DNA of 64,000 nt from Chloroflexota bacterium. Lineage in GTDB: Bacteria; Chloroflexota; Anaerolineae; UBA7937; B3-Chlor. The translations under genes were made by a program, and so were the position numbers. Shown here one piece after another: positions 16,829 to 25,369 of the stretch. How positions within the stretch are numbered: the first letter of the stretch is position 1; each line of letters opens with the position of its first letter. The notes beneath the pieces are model-generated. The model saw only the letters and a program-made list of their open reading frames with translations, was not told where the DNA came from and did not search any database. The stretch is taken from the NCBI GenBank assembly GCA_030603665.1, contig JAUVXJ010000004.1:248001-312000 (forward strand). The letters are read 5' to 3'.

Positions 16829-19800
16829 TCAGCTGACTCGGCGGTCGTCGCCGATGACGTCCTCAATGGCCTCTTGCAGTTCCTCTATCTTGAAGGGTTT
16901 GGAAACGTGGGGGGTGTCTGCGCTGTCAAGGAACGCGCGCGTGGCGGGACTGACAGTATCGCCTGTGGCGAAGATGACACGTTTCGCCAGGTCTGGGTGT
17001 GCGCTCCTGAGTTGGTGGTAGAAGCCCTGCCCGCCAAGACCTGGCATCCTCACATCGCAGATGATCAATTCGTAGTCCTCGTTCTCAAGCCTATCGAGCG
17101 CTTTCTCAGCGGAATTGACGGCGACCGCCTGGTGTCCCATGCTCTTGAGCATGCGGCCGAAGACTTCGAGGATTCCTTCCTCGTCATCTATGAGGAGGAT
17201 ACTCCTGCTGAGATGCGGGTCAGCGTTCGCCATATCTGCCGATCGCACCGGTGAATCAAGAGGATGGCGGACGATCGGTAACTCAACTGTGAACGTACTC
17301 CCCTTTTGGGGTTCGCTTTCCGCCCATATTCTCCCGCCGTGCTCCTGGACGATGCCGAAGGCGATCGATAGCCCCAGGCCAGTGCCTTGGCCAACGTCTT
17401 TCGTGGTGAAGAACGGGTCGAAGACCTTGCCCAAGTGCTCTTGCGGGATACCTGATCCGTTGTCGATTATCTTGACACGGACAACTTCGCTGTCCCTTTC
17501 CGATCTCGCCACCAGGCGCCGGGGGCCTCGTGTCTCCATCACGGCTTGGTGGGCGTTGTTCAGGAGATTGAGGAATACCTGCTGTAGTTGCTGCGGAGCA
17601 GCCATGGTCCATGGCAGGTGCTCATCAAGTTCCACCACCAGCTGCACATTGTCGACCCTGAACTGGTACGCTCTGAGCTCCACTGTATCTCTCAGGACTT
17701 GGTTGATGTCGGCGTATCTCTTCTCGACCGTTTCTTTCCGGGCGAAGGTCAGGAGGTTCTCGATAATCTTAGCACTCCGTTCGGCCTCCTGATATATGGT
17801 CTGCAGGTCTTCTTTTAGCTCCGGGCTGACGTCGGCGGTCTGAAGAAGCTGTGCGTAGCCCATGACTGAGGTCAGCGGGTTGTTGAGTTCGTGGGCGACT
17901 CCGGAGACCAGCTCGCCTATGGCGGCCAGCTTCTCGGTCTGGAGTAGTTGTGCGCGTAATGCCTTGTCCTTAGTGATGTCTCTGACCGTGTGCACCGTCC
18001 CTTTGGAGCTGCCTTCGGCGTCGAAGACGGGGAAGCAAAAGACGTGGAGGATCTTCTTCAGGTTTGGCTCCTCCACTTCGATCGCTGTCGGCTGTCCAGT
18101 GCGCATGGCCTGCGCGTGAGGGCAGGAGGGGTTTGTGGGCCCGTGACAGTACGAGAAGAGCTCGAAACAGTGCTTGCCGACCATTGATTCGAGAGGCACA
18201 CCCAGGATCTCGGCAAGGGCCGAGTTGGCTCTGACCACTCTCGACTCGGCATCGTAGATGGCTATGCCGTCCGTTATGGCTCTGAACGTGTCTTCCCAGT
18301 CTTGTTCACCACGAGCCACTTTCTGGAACAGTCGTGCGTTCTCTATGATCACGGCTAGTTGACCGGCCAAGGTGGAGAGAAAGCGTACGGTGTCGTCGGA
18401 GAATGCCGCGGGTTGGCCGCTCTCCACGTTGAGAACCCCGATGATCTGGCTGCCAACGCTGAGTGGCACGCATACTTCAGAGCGGACGCTCTGATCGCCG
18501 GGGATGTACCGAGAGTCCGAGTTGACATCGGGCACATTGAGTGGCTCCCCGGTCGAAGCCACCCAGCCGGTGATGCCCTCGCCTACCTTGGGCTGGATTC
18601 TGTCGACGATGTCCGGTGGGTAGCCCACCCCGGCCGTTATCTTCAACCGCTGGTCCTCCTCATCGACGAGCATGAGCGTCAAGTTGGAGAAACCCAGGGT
18701 GTCGCTCAGCGCCGCGACAATCCGGTCGAGGATCTCGTCCAATTCGAGCGTTGAGGTGGCAGCCGCCGATATCTCGCGCAAGGTCGAGAACTCATCGAGT
18801 CTGGAACGAGTTCTTTCGTACAGCCCAGCGTTCTCGATAGCTAAGATCGCCTGGTTCGCGAGGGTTCGAAGGGAAGCTAGCTCGTCAGTGCTCAGCCTCG
18901 TTCGTTCGGTTGCCGCACACAGCGTGCCCAGTGGTCTGCCCTCGAGTACCAGTGGCACCGTGACGATGGTCTTGATTCCGAGGAGTTCCTGTACGGCGGC
19001 ACTATCGGTCTCGTCCAGGATCGATGCAAACAAGGCTTGGAGCCGGTGAGTGGTCAAGATCTCGTCCCTGGACAAAGCCTCTGCCACCAGGCCGCCCTTA
19101 GGTTCCAGCGGAAGCCGCAACCCCGCCAGTTTCACACCTGCTATGCGTTCGATGCCGTGGAGTTGGGCGGTGCTGAGTCCGCTGACTACGATGTTGCCTG
19201 CCCTCATGTCTTCGGGCTCAACGATGCCGATAGCCGCCAACTCGTAGCTCAAGCCCTTGACAACGCCATCTACGACGTTCTGCAGGACCTGCTGCAAGTC
19301 CAACGTACGCGCCAGTGAAGCACCAGTTTGCTGTATCGCGACCAATTGCCTGTTCTTGGCTTCGAGATCGGCGAGGTGCGACCGAATCTCCTCGTAGAGC
19401 CGCGCATTCCGCATCGACACACTCACTTGGTCAGCGATGGTTTGCATAGACATTAGATCTGTCTCATCGAAAGCGTTAGGCTCGGCCGAGTGGATGTCGA
19501 GTGCGGCGGCGACTTGGGTGCCGATCCGGATTGGGACCACGAGTTCAGACTTGGTGAAAGGCGTTTCGGGCCAGCCCTCCATGTACCGGGGGTCCTGTGC
19601 TACGTCGTTGATTACCAGGGCTTCTCCCTCTCTCACCGCCCAACCGATGAGACCTTCGTCCATACTCTGACGGTATCCGGGGACGTGCATGTACTCTTCG
19701 CGGCCGCTGTCCGCGAGCTGAATCACTTCGTTCGTCTCTTCGTTGACGACTAGTATGGACACGAAGTGATAGTTGAAGGCTTCCCCGATGGCGGCTGCCG

Positions 19801-20965
19801 TTTCCTGCAGGAGTTCATCCAGATTGAGGCTTGAAGTAGCGCGTCGTCCGACCTGATTGATGACACTCAGCTGAATGGCGCGATGAGTCTGCGCGGCGTA
19901 CAAGCGGGCATTCTCGATGGCCATAGCCACCTGGCTGCCCATCGTCGTGGCCAGAGCTACTTGCTGGGTCGAAAATCGGCGCCCTTCCTCTGTGTAGTCC
20001 AAGGCCATCAGACCGATGTTCTCTTCTCTGCCAACCAGGGGTACTAGAAGGAGGCTGCGGATGCCGAAGGGCCCGATCCACCTAGTTGGCAGGCGAGATG
20101 TCGAGTTCCCGTCAAGTACTATCGTCTTACCTTGACGGACTACTTCGGCCAGGACTGGGACCTCGTCCACCTTCTCAGCATAGGTGTGCTTCTTGAAGAT
20201 TTTCCATAGCTCGGCGTCGGCCGCACCCGACGCGAATTGGGACATCATGGGGACCAAGGTTCTCTTGTCCCGATCGAGCAGCAGAATGCTGCATCGCTCC
20301 GCCTGGCACGTCTGGGCGGTCTTCTGGGCCACAATCTTGAGCACCTGGACCGGGTCCAACGTAGAGACGATCGCTTGCGCTATTTCGTTGAGAGCCGCCA
20401 GCTCGTTGACCTGATGCTCCTTCTCCTCGAAGAGTCTGGCGCTTTCTATCCCGACGGCAATCTGGTGTGCAATGAAGTCGAGTACCTTGAGATCAGCGGT
20501 TTCGAAGTCTCTGTCGCCCGCGCGGAGCAAGGTCACAGTTCCGAGAAATCCTGTTTTGGATCGTAGTGGGACGCATACCAGTGACCGGAAATCCTCTCCT
20601 GCCATCGCGTGTAGCGTCTGAGCGTCACCAGTAGAATCGCTAATCAGGACCGGTCGTCTGGTGTCGGCTACTCTACCCGCTGCTTGCTCTCCCACCTTGA
20701 GTCGCGGGTACACTGTAGTATACTCTGACGACAGTCCTCGTTGAGCGTAGAGTGCCAGTTGCTGTCCTCCTGCATCCAGCAAGTGAACAGCGCCCTTGTC
20801 GGCATCCAGCGACTCCATCGCAGAGTCAAGGGCTGTGCTCAGGAACTTGTCCAATTGTAGGATGCCGCTGATGGCCGAGGCCACGGCCTGAAGGGTCTCG
20901 AGGTATCCGAACGGGTGGTCGTCTCCCTCCCGCGATTGACGCTCCCTATTCAGATGGTCCTTCAT
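16829..20965 (-). CDS. hybrid sensor histidine kinase with five GAF domains and a PAS domain
   Basis: 1378 residues from ATG 20965 (AAGGGA upstream); an in-frame start at 21010 adds 15. No membrane segment, so cytoplasmic. Approximate order: five GAF domains (25-180, 190-355, 370-530, 550-715, 730-890), each ending in a helix like AMAIENARLY; PAS (900-1010) with a Cys-rich stretch HCFELFSYCHGPTNPSC; HisKA with phospho-His in VSGVAHELNNPL; HATPase (NLLNNAHQAV, DNGSGIPQEH, GTGLGLSIAFGIV); and a receiver domain (IDDEEG, phospho-Asp in ICDVRMPG, Lys in SKPF). The ligand of the GAF array is unknown. The HTH-receiver gene just upstream is a possible partner, but the kinase's own receiver may phosphorelay elsewhere. 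Confidence 0.93.
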   Translation of the reverse strand: MKDHLNRERQSREGDDHPFGYLETLQAVASAISGILQLDKFLSTALDSAMESLDADKGAVHLLDAGGQQLALYAQRGLSSEYTTVYPRLKVGEQAAGRVADTRRPVLISDSTGDAQTLHAMAGEDFRSLVCVPLRSKTGFLGTVTLLRAGDRDFETADLKVLDFIAHQIAVGIESARLFEEKEHQVNELAALNEIAQAIVSTLDPVQVLKIVAQKTAQTCQAERCSILLLDRDKRTLVPMMSQFASGAADAELWKIFKKHTYAEKVDEVPVLAEVVRQGKTIVLDGNSTSRLPTRWIGPFGIRSLLLVPLVGREENIGLMALDYTEEGRRFSTQQVALATTMGSQVAMAIENARLYAAQTHRAIQLSVINQVGRRATSSLNLDELLQETAAAIGEAFNYHFVSILVVNEETNEVIQLADSGREEYMHVPGYRQSMDEGLIGWAVREGEALVINDVAQDPRYMEGWPETPFTKSELVVPIRIGTQVAAALDIHSAEPNAFDETDLMSMQTIADQVSVSMRNARLYEEIRSHLADLEAKNRQLVAIQQTGASLARTLDLQQVLQNVVDGVVKGLSYELAAIGIVEPEDMRAGNIVVSGLSTAQLHGIERIAGVKLAGLRLPLEPKGGLVAEALSRDEILTTHRLQALFASILDETDSAAVQELLGIKTIVTVPLVLEGRPLGTLCAATERTRLSTDELASLRTLANQAILAIENAGLYERTRSRLDEFSTLREISAAATSTLELDEILDRIVAALSDTLGFSNLTLMLVDEEDQRLKITAGVGYPPDIVDRIQPKVGEGITGWVASTGEPLNVPDVNSDSRYIPGDQSVRSEVCVPLSVGSQIIGVLNVESGQPAAFSDDTVRFLSTLAGQLAVIIENARLFQKVARGEQDWEDTFRAITDGIAIYDAESRVVRANSALAEILGVPLESMVGKHCFELFSYCHGPTNPSCPHAQAMRTGQPTAIEVEEPNLKKILHVFCFPVFDAEGSSKGTVHTVRDITKDKALRAQLLQTEKLAAIGELVSGVAHELNNPLTSVMGYAQLLQTADVSPELKEDLQTIYQEAERSAKIIENLLTFARKETVEKRYADINQVLRDTVELRAYQFRVDNVQLVVELDEHLPWTMAAPQQLQQVFLNLLNNAHQAVMETRGPRRLVARSERDSEVVRVKIIDNGSGIPQEHLGKVFDPFFTTKDVGQGTGLGLSIAFGIVQEHGGRIWAESEPQKGSTFTVELPIVRHPLDSPVRSADMANADPHLSRSILLIDDEEGILEVFGRMLKSMGHQAVAVNSAEKALDRLENEDYELIICDVRMPGLGGQGFYHQLRSAHPDLAKRVIFATGDTVSPATRAFLDSADTPHVSKPFKIEELQEAIEDVIGDDRRVS

Positions 20966-21017
20966 CTCCGATCCCTTGTAGTGAGAATCACGGTGACGCA
21001 CTGCCTCCACGCCGTCT

Positions 21018-21206
21018 TCAATGGGTCTCTACCTTTGACAACCACGACTCGCTGAACTCGCCGAGTTCCTCGTCGATACGAACCTTCCATCTTGGTAAGT
21101 TGACCAGCGGTATGGTGAGATTGAGCAGGGCCATTTTCTCGTTCAATGCCTCTGCGCTCTGGACGATAGCGATGGACAGTCGACTCGCACGCGTCTTGGT
21201 GTTCAC
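21018..21206 (-). CDS. possible small protein between regulator and kinase
   Basis: 62 residues starting GTG, with no strong ribosome site. The sequence is mixed hydrophobic and charged (EALNEKMALLNLTIPLVNLP, then DEELGEFSESWLS). It matches no family I know. It ends 52 bp before the kinase start and would otherwise leave a near-400-bp gap (20966-21360) in a tightly packed strand. It may be a real small protein or chance. Confidence 0.2.
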   Translation of the reverse strand: MNTKTRASRLSIAIVQSAEALNEKMALLNLTIPLVNLPRWKVRIDEELGEFSESWLSKVETH

Positions 21207-21360
21207 GGTCAGTGGTCTGGCTATCTTCGAGAGAGCCCAGCTTGCTCTCGTCCCAATGAAGCTGCCATCTCATCCTTTCTCGCTCCACAACACACGAAGG
21301 TGATTACCCAGCAACCGATTCCAGGTTCAGTCCTGCGGCGGACGCGGCCTGGAAGGGCCA

Positions 21361-21945
21361 TCATTCTTGTCGACTGAGGAGATCCGCGACTTTCTCGCGC
21401 AGATCATGTAGCTTCACAGGCTTCGCCAGATAGTCATCGGCGCCGGCATGAAGTATCTTCCGGATATTCTCTTCGCTGGCGAAGCCTGTGATGGCAAGTA
21501 TTCTCACGTATTGGGTTGCCACGTCGCTCTTCACTCTTCTGCAGACCTCGAAGCCGTCCATGCCAGGCAGCATGATGTCGAGAATGATCAGATCGGGCTC
21601 GAAGCTAACAACCAGCTGTCCTGCTTCGAATCCATCTTCGGCTGTGGCAAGGTCATACTTGGCTTCGAGGCGCAGCGCGCTCTCGATGAACGTGACTACC
21701 GTAGGCTCGTCGTCCACAATCAGCACGCGCTTCCTGGTTCGGCCCCTTCCGAAGTACCGCTCATCCACGAACATACCGTAGTGCAGAAGAAAGTCGCGGA
21801 AATGGGTGCGCAGGATGCGGTAGTGCCCGCCGGGTGTCGTGAAGACCGACAGCTTGCCGGAATCAATCCATTTGAGAACAGCGGCATTGGTGACTTCGCA
21901 GTAGTTGGCTATGTCGCCGGTGGTTAGGAACCTGTGCCTTCTCAT
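21361..21945 (-). CDS. response regulator with N-terminal MerR/excisionase-type HTH
   Basis: 194 residues in an inverted arrangement: a DNA-binding helix-turn-helix first (residues 5-55, LTTGDIANYCEVTNAAVLKW, then DSGKLSVFTTPGGHYRI, typical of the excisionase/BldC-like MerR branch), and a receiver domain after it (about 72-190: VLIVDDEP, phospho-Asp in IILDIMLPGMDG, Thr in ITGFAS, Lys in AKPVKLHD). Usual response regulators have the receiver first. It lies upstream of the five-GAF kinase on the same strand and is divergent from the Amt-like transporter, whose promoter it could control (inference). Confidence 0.88.
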   Translation of the reverse strand: MRRHRFLTTGDIANYCEVTNAAVLKWIDSGKLSVFTTPGGHYRILRTHFRDFLLHYGMFVDERYFGRGRTRKRVLIVDDEPTVVTFIESALRLEAKYDLATAEDGFEAGQLVVSFEPDLIILDIMLPGMDGFEVCRRVKSDVATQYVRILAITGFASEENIRKILHAGADDYLAKPVKLHDLREKVADLLSRQE

Positions 21946-22127
21946 GTGCCCTCTCCAGCCCGAGTAGCTGCTTCATGCGAGTTCGCGTTGTTGGCGTTTT
22001 ATGTATTCTTGCTGTTTGGCATCCAGTGTACAAGTATTCGACGCGGCTGGCAATAGGAAATTAGTACCGCTTCCCTGCGTGGACGAGCTGTGGTAGAATG
22101 CCTCGAGATCGAAGGTGAGGAGGTGGC

Positions 22128-23606
22128 ATGTCGAGAACGCTGCTCTTGAGCGGGGCTTTGATAGGGGTCGCTGCGCTAATCTCTGCTGCATGGGTTGGCA
22201 ACGGTGACTTGCCGACCTGGGGGATCGCAGCGGGCACTGATCTTGATGTCTCTCTCGTTGTGATTTGTCTGTCTTACCTGGTGCCCGCCGGCCTGACCGT
22301 GATCGCCGCAGGAGCCTCTGACGAACGGTCGGCGGCCACCGTCGCGGCGGCGGGATTGGCGGGCATAGGTCTGGGGGTCGTCGTCTACGTCTCCGTTGGG
22401 TTTGCCTTCCAATCTGGCGGGCTAGGACTTGTCTCGGATCTTCGGGGTGCTGCGACGCTAGTCTCAGAGTGGTCGCCTCTGGACATCGCCTGGGGACCCG
22501 GGTGGGGCATCATAGGCCTCGATGGGTTCTTCCTCATGGGCTCGCCCGTGAGTGCAGGATTGCTGAGGGTCATTCTGTTCCAGGCTGTTTTGGCTGCTAC
22601 GGCGGTGTGCATCCCCATGCTGGCCCTGGCCAGGCGTCTTAGCTTTCTCGCCCTGTTGGGGCTTGGCTTGGCCTTCTCGGTCTTGATCTATCCCATCTAT
22701 GCAAACTGGGTCTGGGGAGGCGGGTATCTCTCGCGGCTGGGCGGGACGGTAGGCTTGGGTCATGGTTTCGTGGATTATGCCGGGGCTGGCGTGGTGCATG
22801 CTTTGGGCGCGTTCTTTGCTCTGGCCGCCATCGTGGCCTTCGGGCTCAAGGTAGAGCGCCACGGTGATGTAGCAGAGCCGCCACCGGTTCATTTCCCTCT
22901 CGTGGCGGTGCTGGGCGCCTTTCTGCTGCTGCTCGGATGGTTCGGTCTGGTTCTTGGTGACCCAGTCCTCTCGGGCAACGTATCGCAGGAACGGATTCTG
23001 TTCAACGTACTCCTCGCCGCATGCGGAGGGGTGTTGGTTTCCTCTCTCTACGCCTGGTTCGTCACTGGGCGCCCGGATCTGCTGATGGTCGTCCGAGGTA
23101 TGGTGGCGTCCCTGGTGGCAGTCAGCGCGTGCTGCCCTTTCGTCTCTGGCTGGGGCGCGTTGATCGTTGGAGCGGTGGCTGGACTCGTGCTGCCCTTGAG
23201 CATCTATGTGTTCGAAGCGAAGCTTCGTCTCGATGACTCTGCGTCCAGCCTCGCCACGCACGGCATCTCAGGCCTGTGGGGCTTGATCGCGCTGGGCGTG
23301 CTGGCAGATGGCACCAGCGGCGCAGGGTGGAACGGGGTGGGGGTCAGTCAGTACCTCGGAGTGGAGGGACAAGGAGTATCTGGTCTTCTGGTAAGCTCGG
23401 GTTTCCAGCCAGACTGGCCAGCTCAGCTCTACGCGCAGGTGGTAGGGGCTATGGCCTTGCTCGTCTTGGGTCTGGGTGTACCCTGGCTGGCCCTTACTAC
23501 GGTGAACAGCTTCAATCGCAGGATGGCAAGAGCCAGGTCGGGGAGCGAGATAGCAGGTGAGGAATCTCCCGGTGAGACGTGGGTGTCCGGCAGCGAGGAT
23601 TCCTAG
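22128..23606 (+). CDS. divergent ammonium transporter (Amt/MEP/Rh) family protein
   Basis: 492 residues, about 11 hydrophobic segments. Amt-family anchors are recognisable: Asp in GFVDYAGAGVVHALGAF (the DxAGxxVVH motif with the first pore His) and the second pore His in ATHGISGLWG. Overall identity to standard Amt appears low, and the N-terminal part is unusual, so substrate may be ammonium/methylammonium or something else. GAGGAGG precedes the ATG. The stop codon overlaps that of the convergent phosphoribosyltransferase gene in the 4-bp palindrome CTAG (23603-23606). Divergent from the HTH-receiver gene. Confidence 0.75.
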   Translation: MSRTLLLSGALIGVAALISAAWVGNGDLPTWGIAAGTDLDVSLVVICLSYLVPAGLTVIAAGASDERSAATVAAAGLAGIGLGVVVYVSVGFAFQSGGLGLVSDLRGAATLVSEWSPLDIAWGPGWGIIGLDGFFLMGSPVSAGLLRVILFQAVLAATAVCIPMLALARRLSFLALLGLGLAFSVLIYPIYANWVWGGGYLSRLGGTVGLGHGFVDYAGAGVVHALGAFFALAAIVAFGLKVERHGDVAEPPPVHFPLVAVLGAFLLLLGWFGLVLGDPVLSGNVSQERILFNVLLAACGGVLVSSLYAWFVTGRPDLLMVVRGMVASLVAVSACCPFVSGWGALIVGAVAGLVLPLSIYVFEAKLRLDDSASSLATHGISGLWGLIALGVLADGTSGAGWNGVGVSQYLGVEGQGVSGLLVSSGFQPDWPAQLYAQVVGAMALLVLGLGVPWLALTTVNSFNRRMARARSGSEIAGEESPGETWVSGSEDS

Positions 23607-24250
23607 GTTCCTTGATCTCGATTGATCTTGAGGAGGGCTTTCACTTCGTCATCCGTTGTCTGGTCGAAGACGTTGTAGAACGCCCCCACAGCCCAGAAGA
23701 TCTCAGGTGCGTGCAAGCAGACGAGCTGATCGACCTCCTGTCTGAGGGTCTCGATGCTATCTCTTGGTCCAACGGGAACTGCGAGGATCAGCTCAGTCGG
23801 CTGCTGGCTCTTGATGGCTTGGATGGTGACCAGAGTGGTCGCGCCGGTTGCTACTCCGTCGTCAGCGAGAATGACCACCTTGTCCGTCAACTCGGGACCC
23901 GGTCCTTCTCCCCGGTACTCGGCCAGTCGCCTCCCGATCTCCTGCTTCTGTCTCTCTGATTCCTCGTCGACGTAGTCTTGTGAAACGCCTAGCCTCCGTA
24001 CCAGGTGGTGGTCGATGAGCAGTGTGCCATCGCTGGCCACGGCCCCTATGGCCAACTCGGGATTGTGAGGCGCTCCGATCTTGCGTGTGATATACACATC
24101 GAGAGGCGCGCCCAACGCCTGTGCGATCTCGTGACCGACGACGACTCCACCTCGGGGAATACCCAGCACGATCAGGCTAGGTCTCCCTTTGAATGACGCG
24201 AGGCGTGCGGCCAGTGCCTTCCCGGCTTCGCGGCGATCTTGAAACAGCAT
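23603..24250 (-). CDS. phosphoribosyltransferase-domain protein
   Basis: 215 residues. The PRPP-binding motif is VVILADDGVATGATTLV, and the N-terminal GIPRGGVVVGHEIAQAL matches the family of stand-alone PRTase-like proteins (often annotated as phosphoribosyltransferase or related to erythromycin-esterase/dienelactone-hydrolase fusions). Substrate unknown. It is the last gene of a four-gene minus-strand group after the LOG-like gene, 10 bp downstream of it. Confidence 0.88.
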   Translation of the reverse strand: MLFQDRREAGKALAARLASFKGRPSLIVLGIPRGGVVVGHEIAQALGAPLDVYITRKIGAPHNPELAIGAVASDGTLLIDHHLVRRLGVSQDYVDEESERQKQEIGRRLAEYRGEGPGPELTDKVVILADDGVATGATTLVTIQAIKSQQPTELILAVPVGPRDSIETLRQEVDQLVCLHAPEIFWAVGAFYNVFDQTTDDEVKALLKINRDQGT

Positions 24251-24260
24251 GCTGGCCTCC

Positions 24261-24737
24261 CTACTCCAAATCTACAGCTAGCGCCAGTGCCTTCTGAACG
24301 GCGTCGGAGGGGTCGGTGGCCGGGGTTATGCCGTTCGCCTTGTCCCAGCCCTCCTTGCTCAACTGCCAAGAGCCCAGGCCCACGACAGGAATCCCGAGTT
24401 TCAAGGCATGCGCTATCTCCGACAAAGTGCCGAAGCCTCCGCTTACAGCGATCACCGATTGACCCGAACTGACAACGACGATGTTGCGCGCTTCTCCCAT
24501 TCCCGTCACAATGGGGATGTCAACGTATGCGTTGGCATCTTGGCGCCTTCGACCAGGCAGGATGCCGATGGTCAGGCCGCCAGCGCCCTTGGCTCCTCGA
24601 CAGGCTGCCTCCATGACTCCACCCAGTCCTCCGCACACCACTGCAGCTCCGTTCTCTGCCAGAAGCCGCCCTACCTCCTCAGCCAAGCGAGAGGTCTGGA
24701 CAGAGCAGTATCCATCTCCGATCACGGCCACGATCAT
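24261..24737 (-). CDS. TIGR00725/LOG-like (SLOG superfamily) protein
   Basis: 158 residues. Motifs of the 'lysine decarboxylase-like' LOG fold: GGLGGVMEAACRGAKGAGG, PGRRRQDAN and GGFGTLSEIAHALKLGIPVVG. LOG enzymes release free base from nucleoside 5'-monophosphates, but the TIGR00725 branch is uncharacterised and lacks the full PGGxGTxxE motif (here SGGFGTLSE). Its ATG overlaps the stop of the upstream RNA phosphodiesterase gene by 4 bp (ATGA, 24734-24737), so the two are translationally coupled. Confidence 0.85.
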   Translation of the reverse strand: MIVAVIGDGYCSVQTSRLAEEVGRLLAENGAAVVCGGLGGVMEAACRGAKGAGGLTIGILPGRRRQDANAYVDIPIVTGMGEARNIVVVSSGQSVIAVSGGFGTLSEIAHALKLGIPVVGLGSWQLSKEGWDKANGITPATDPSDAVQKALALAVDLE

Positions 24738-25324
24738 CGTTGTTCCTGGAGTTGCACTGCCACCAGGCGGGTGTACTTGGCCCCTGCGGGAGATAGGTCG
24801 CTTCTCATCAGGCTGACTTCGCGCACCTGCATTCCGCCCAGTGTGCCAGCATCGTGTGTCTGGACCACGTCACCAAGGTGTCGTCGGTCGCTCGCTCCAG
24901 CGTGCCGAGACACTCGCCCCAAGGTCAGATGTGGAGTAAACTCCCGCCTCTCTGGTGTATAGCCGAGTACCGAGAGACGATCCTCGATGGCGGTCTGTAA
25001 CCGGGCTAGTGTACCGCTATCTTCTCTTACCCCCACCCAGATCACGTTGGGGCGGCTGGCGGACGGGAAACAACCGAGGCCATCAAGACTGATGGTGAAG
25101 GGTTCCAGGCCCTCGCTGCCCCTGGTCACGGCCAGGCCTATCTCCTCGATTCTGTTTGCGGGCACGTTGCCCAGGAACTTCAGGGTGAGGTGTATGACCT
25201 GGGGTTTGATCCAGCGCACCTGCTCTGCGATGCCCCTGCGCCTCAAGGATTCCTGGATTTGGGCCAACTCTTCCCTCAGCTCTTCCTCGAGCTCTATGGC
25301 CACGAAACTCCTGATTTGCACCAT
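24734..25324 (-). CDS. thpR: RNA 2',3'-cyclic phosphodiesterase (2H/LigT family)
   Basis: 196 residues from ATG 25324. The two HxTx motifs of 2H phosphoesterases are HLTL (in QVIHLTLKFLGNVP) and HLTL (in FTPHLTLGRVS). Family members open 2',3'-cyclic phosphates or ligate 2'-5' RNA ends in vitro. The upstream TTG at 25369 (TTGA overlap with the preceding stop) gives a 211-aa form, but an internal promoter places the start site near 25333, and the family begins at SFVAIEL, favouring 25324. Coupled to the LOG-like gene downstream. Confidence 0.87.
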   Translation of the reverse strand: MVQIRSFVAIELEEELREELAQIQESLRRRGIAEQVRWIKPQVIHLTLKFLGNVPANRIEEIGLAVTRGSEGLEPFTISLDGLGCFPSASRPNVIWVGVREDSGTLARLQTAIEDRLSVLGYTPERREFTPHLTLGRVSRHAGASDRRHLGDVVQTHDAGTLGGMQVREVSLMRSDLSPAGAKYTRLVAVQLQEQR

Positions 25325-25339
25325 CTCTTTTCGAACACC

Positions 25340-25369
25340 ATTATAGCACACCAGTCTCCATTGCTTCAA
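25340..25369 (-). promoter_or_regulatory. promoter overlapping the end of the PIG-L gene
   Basis: Minus strand: TTGAAG (25369-25364), 18-bp spacer, TATAAT (25345-25340). It would drive thpR and the two downstream genes independently of the PIG-L gene, with a very short leader before ATG 25324. Confidence 0.5.
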
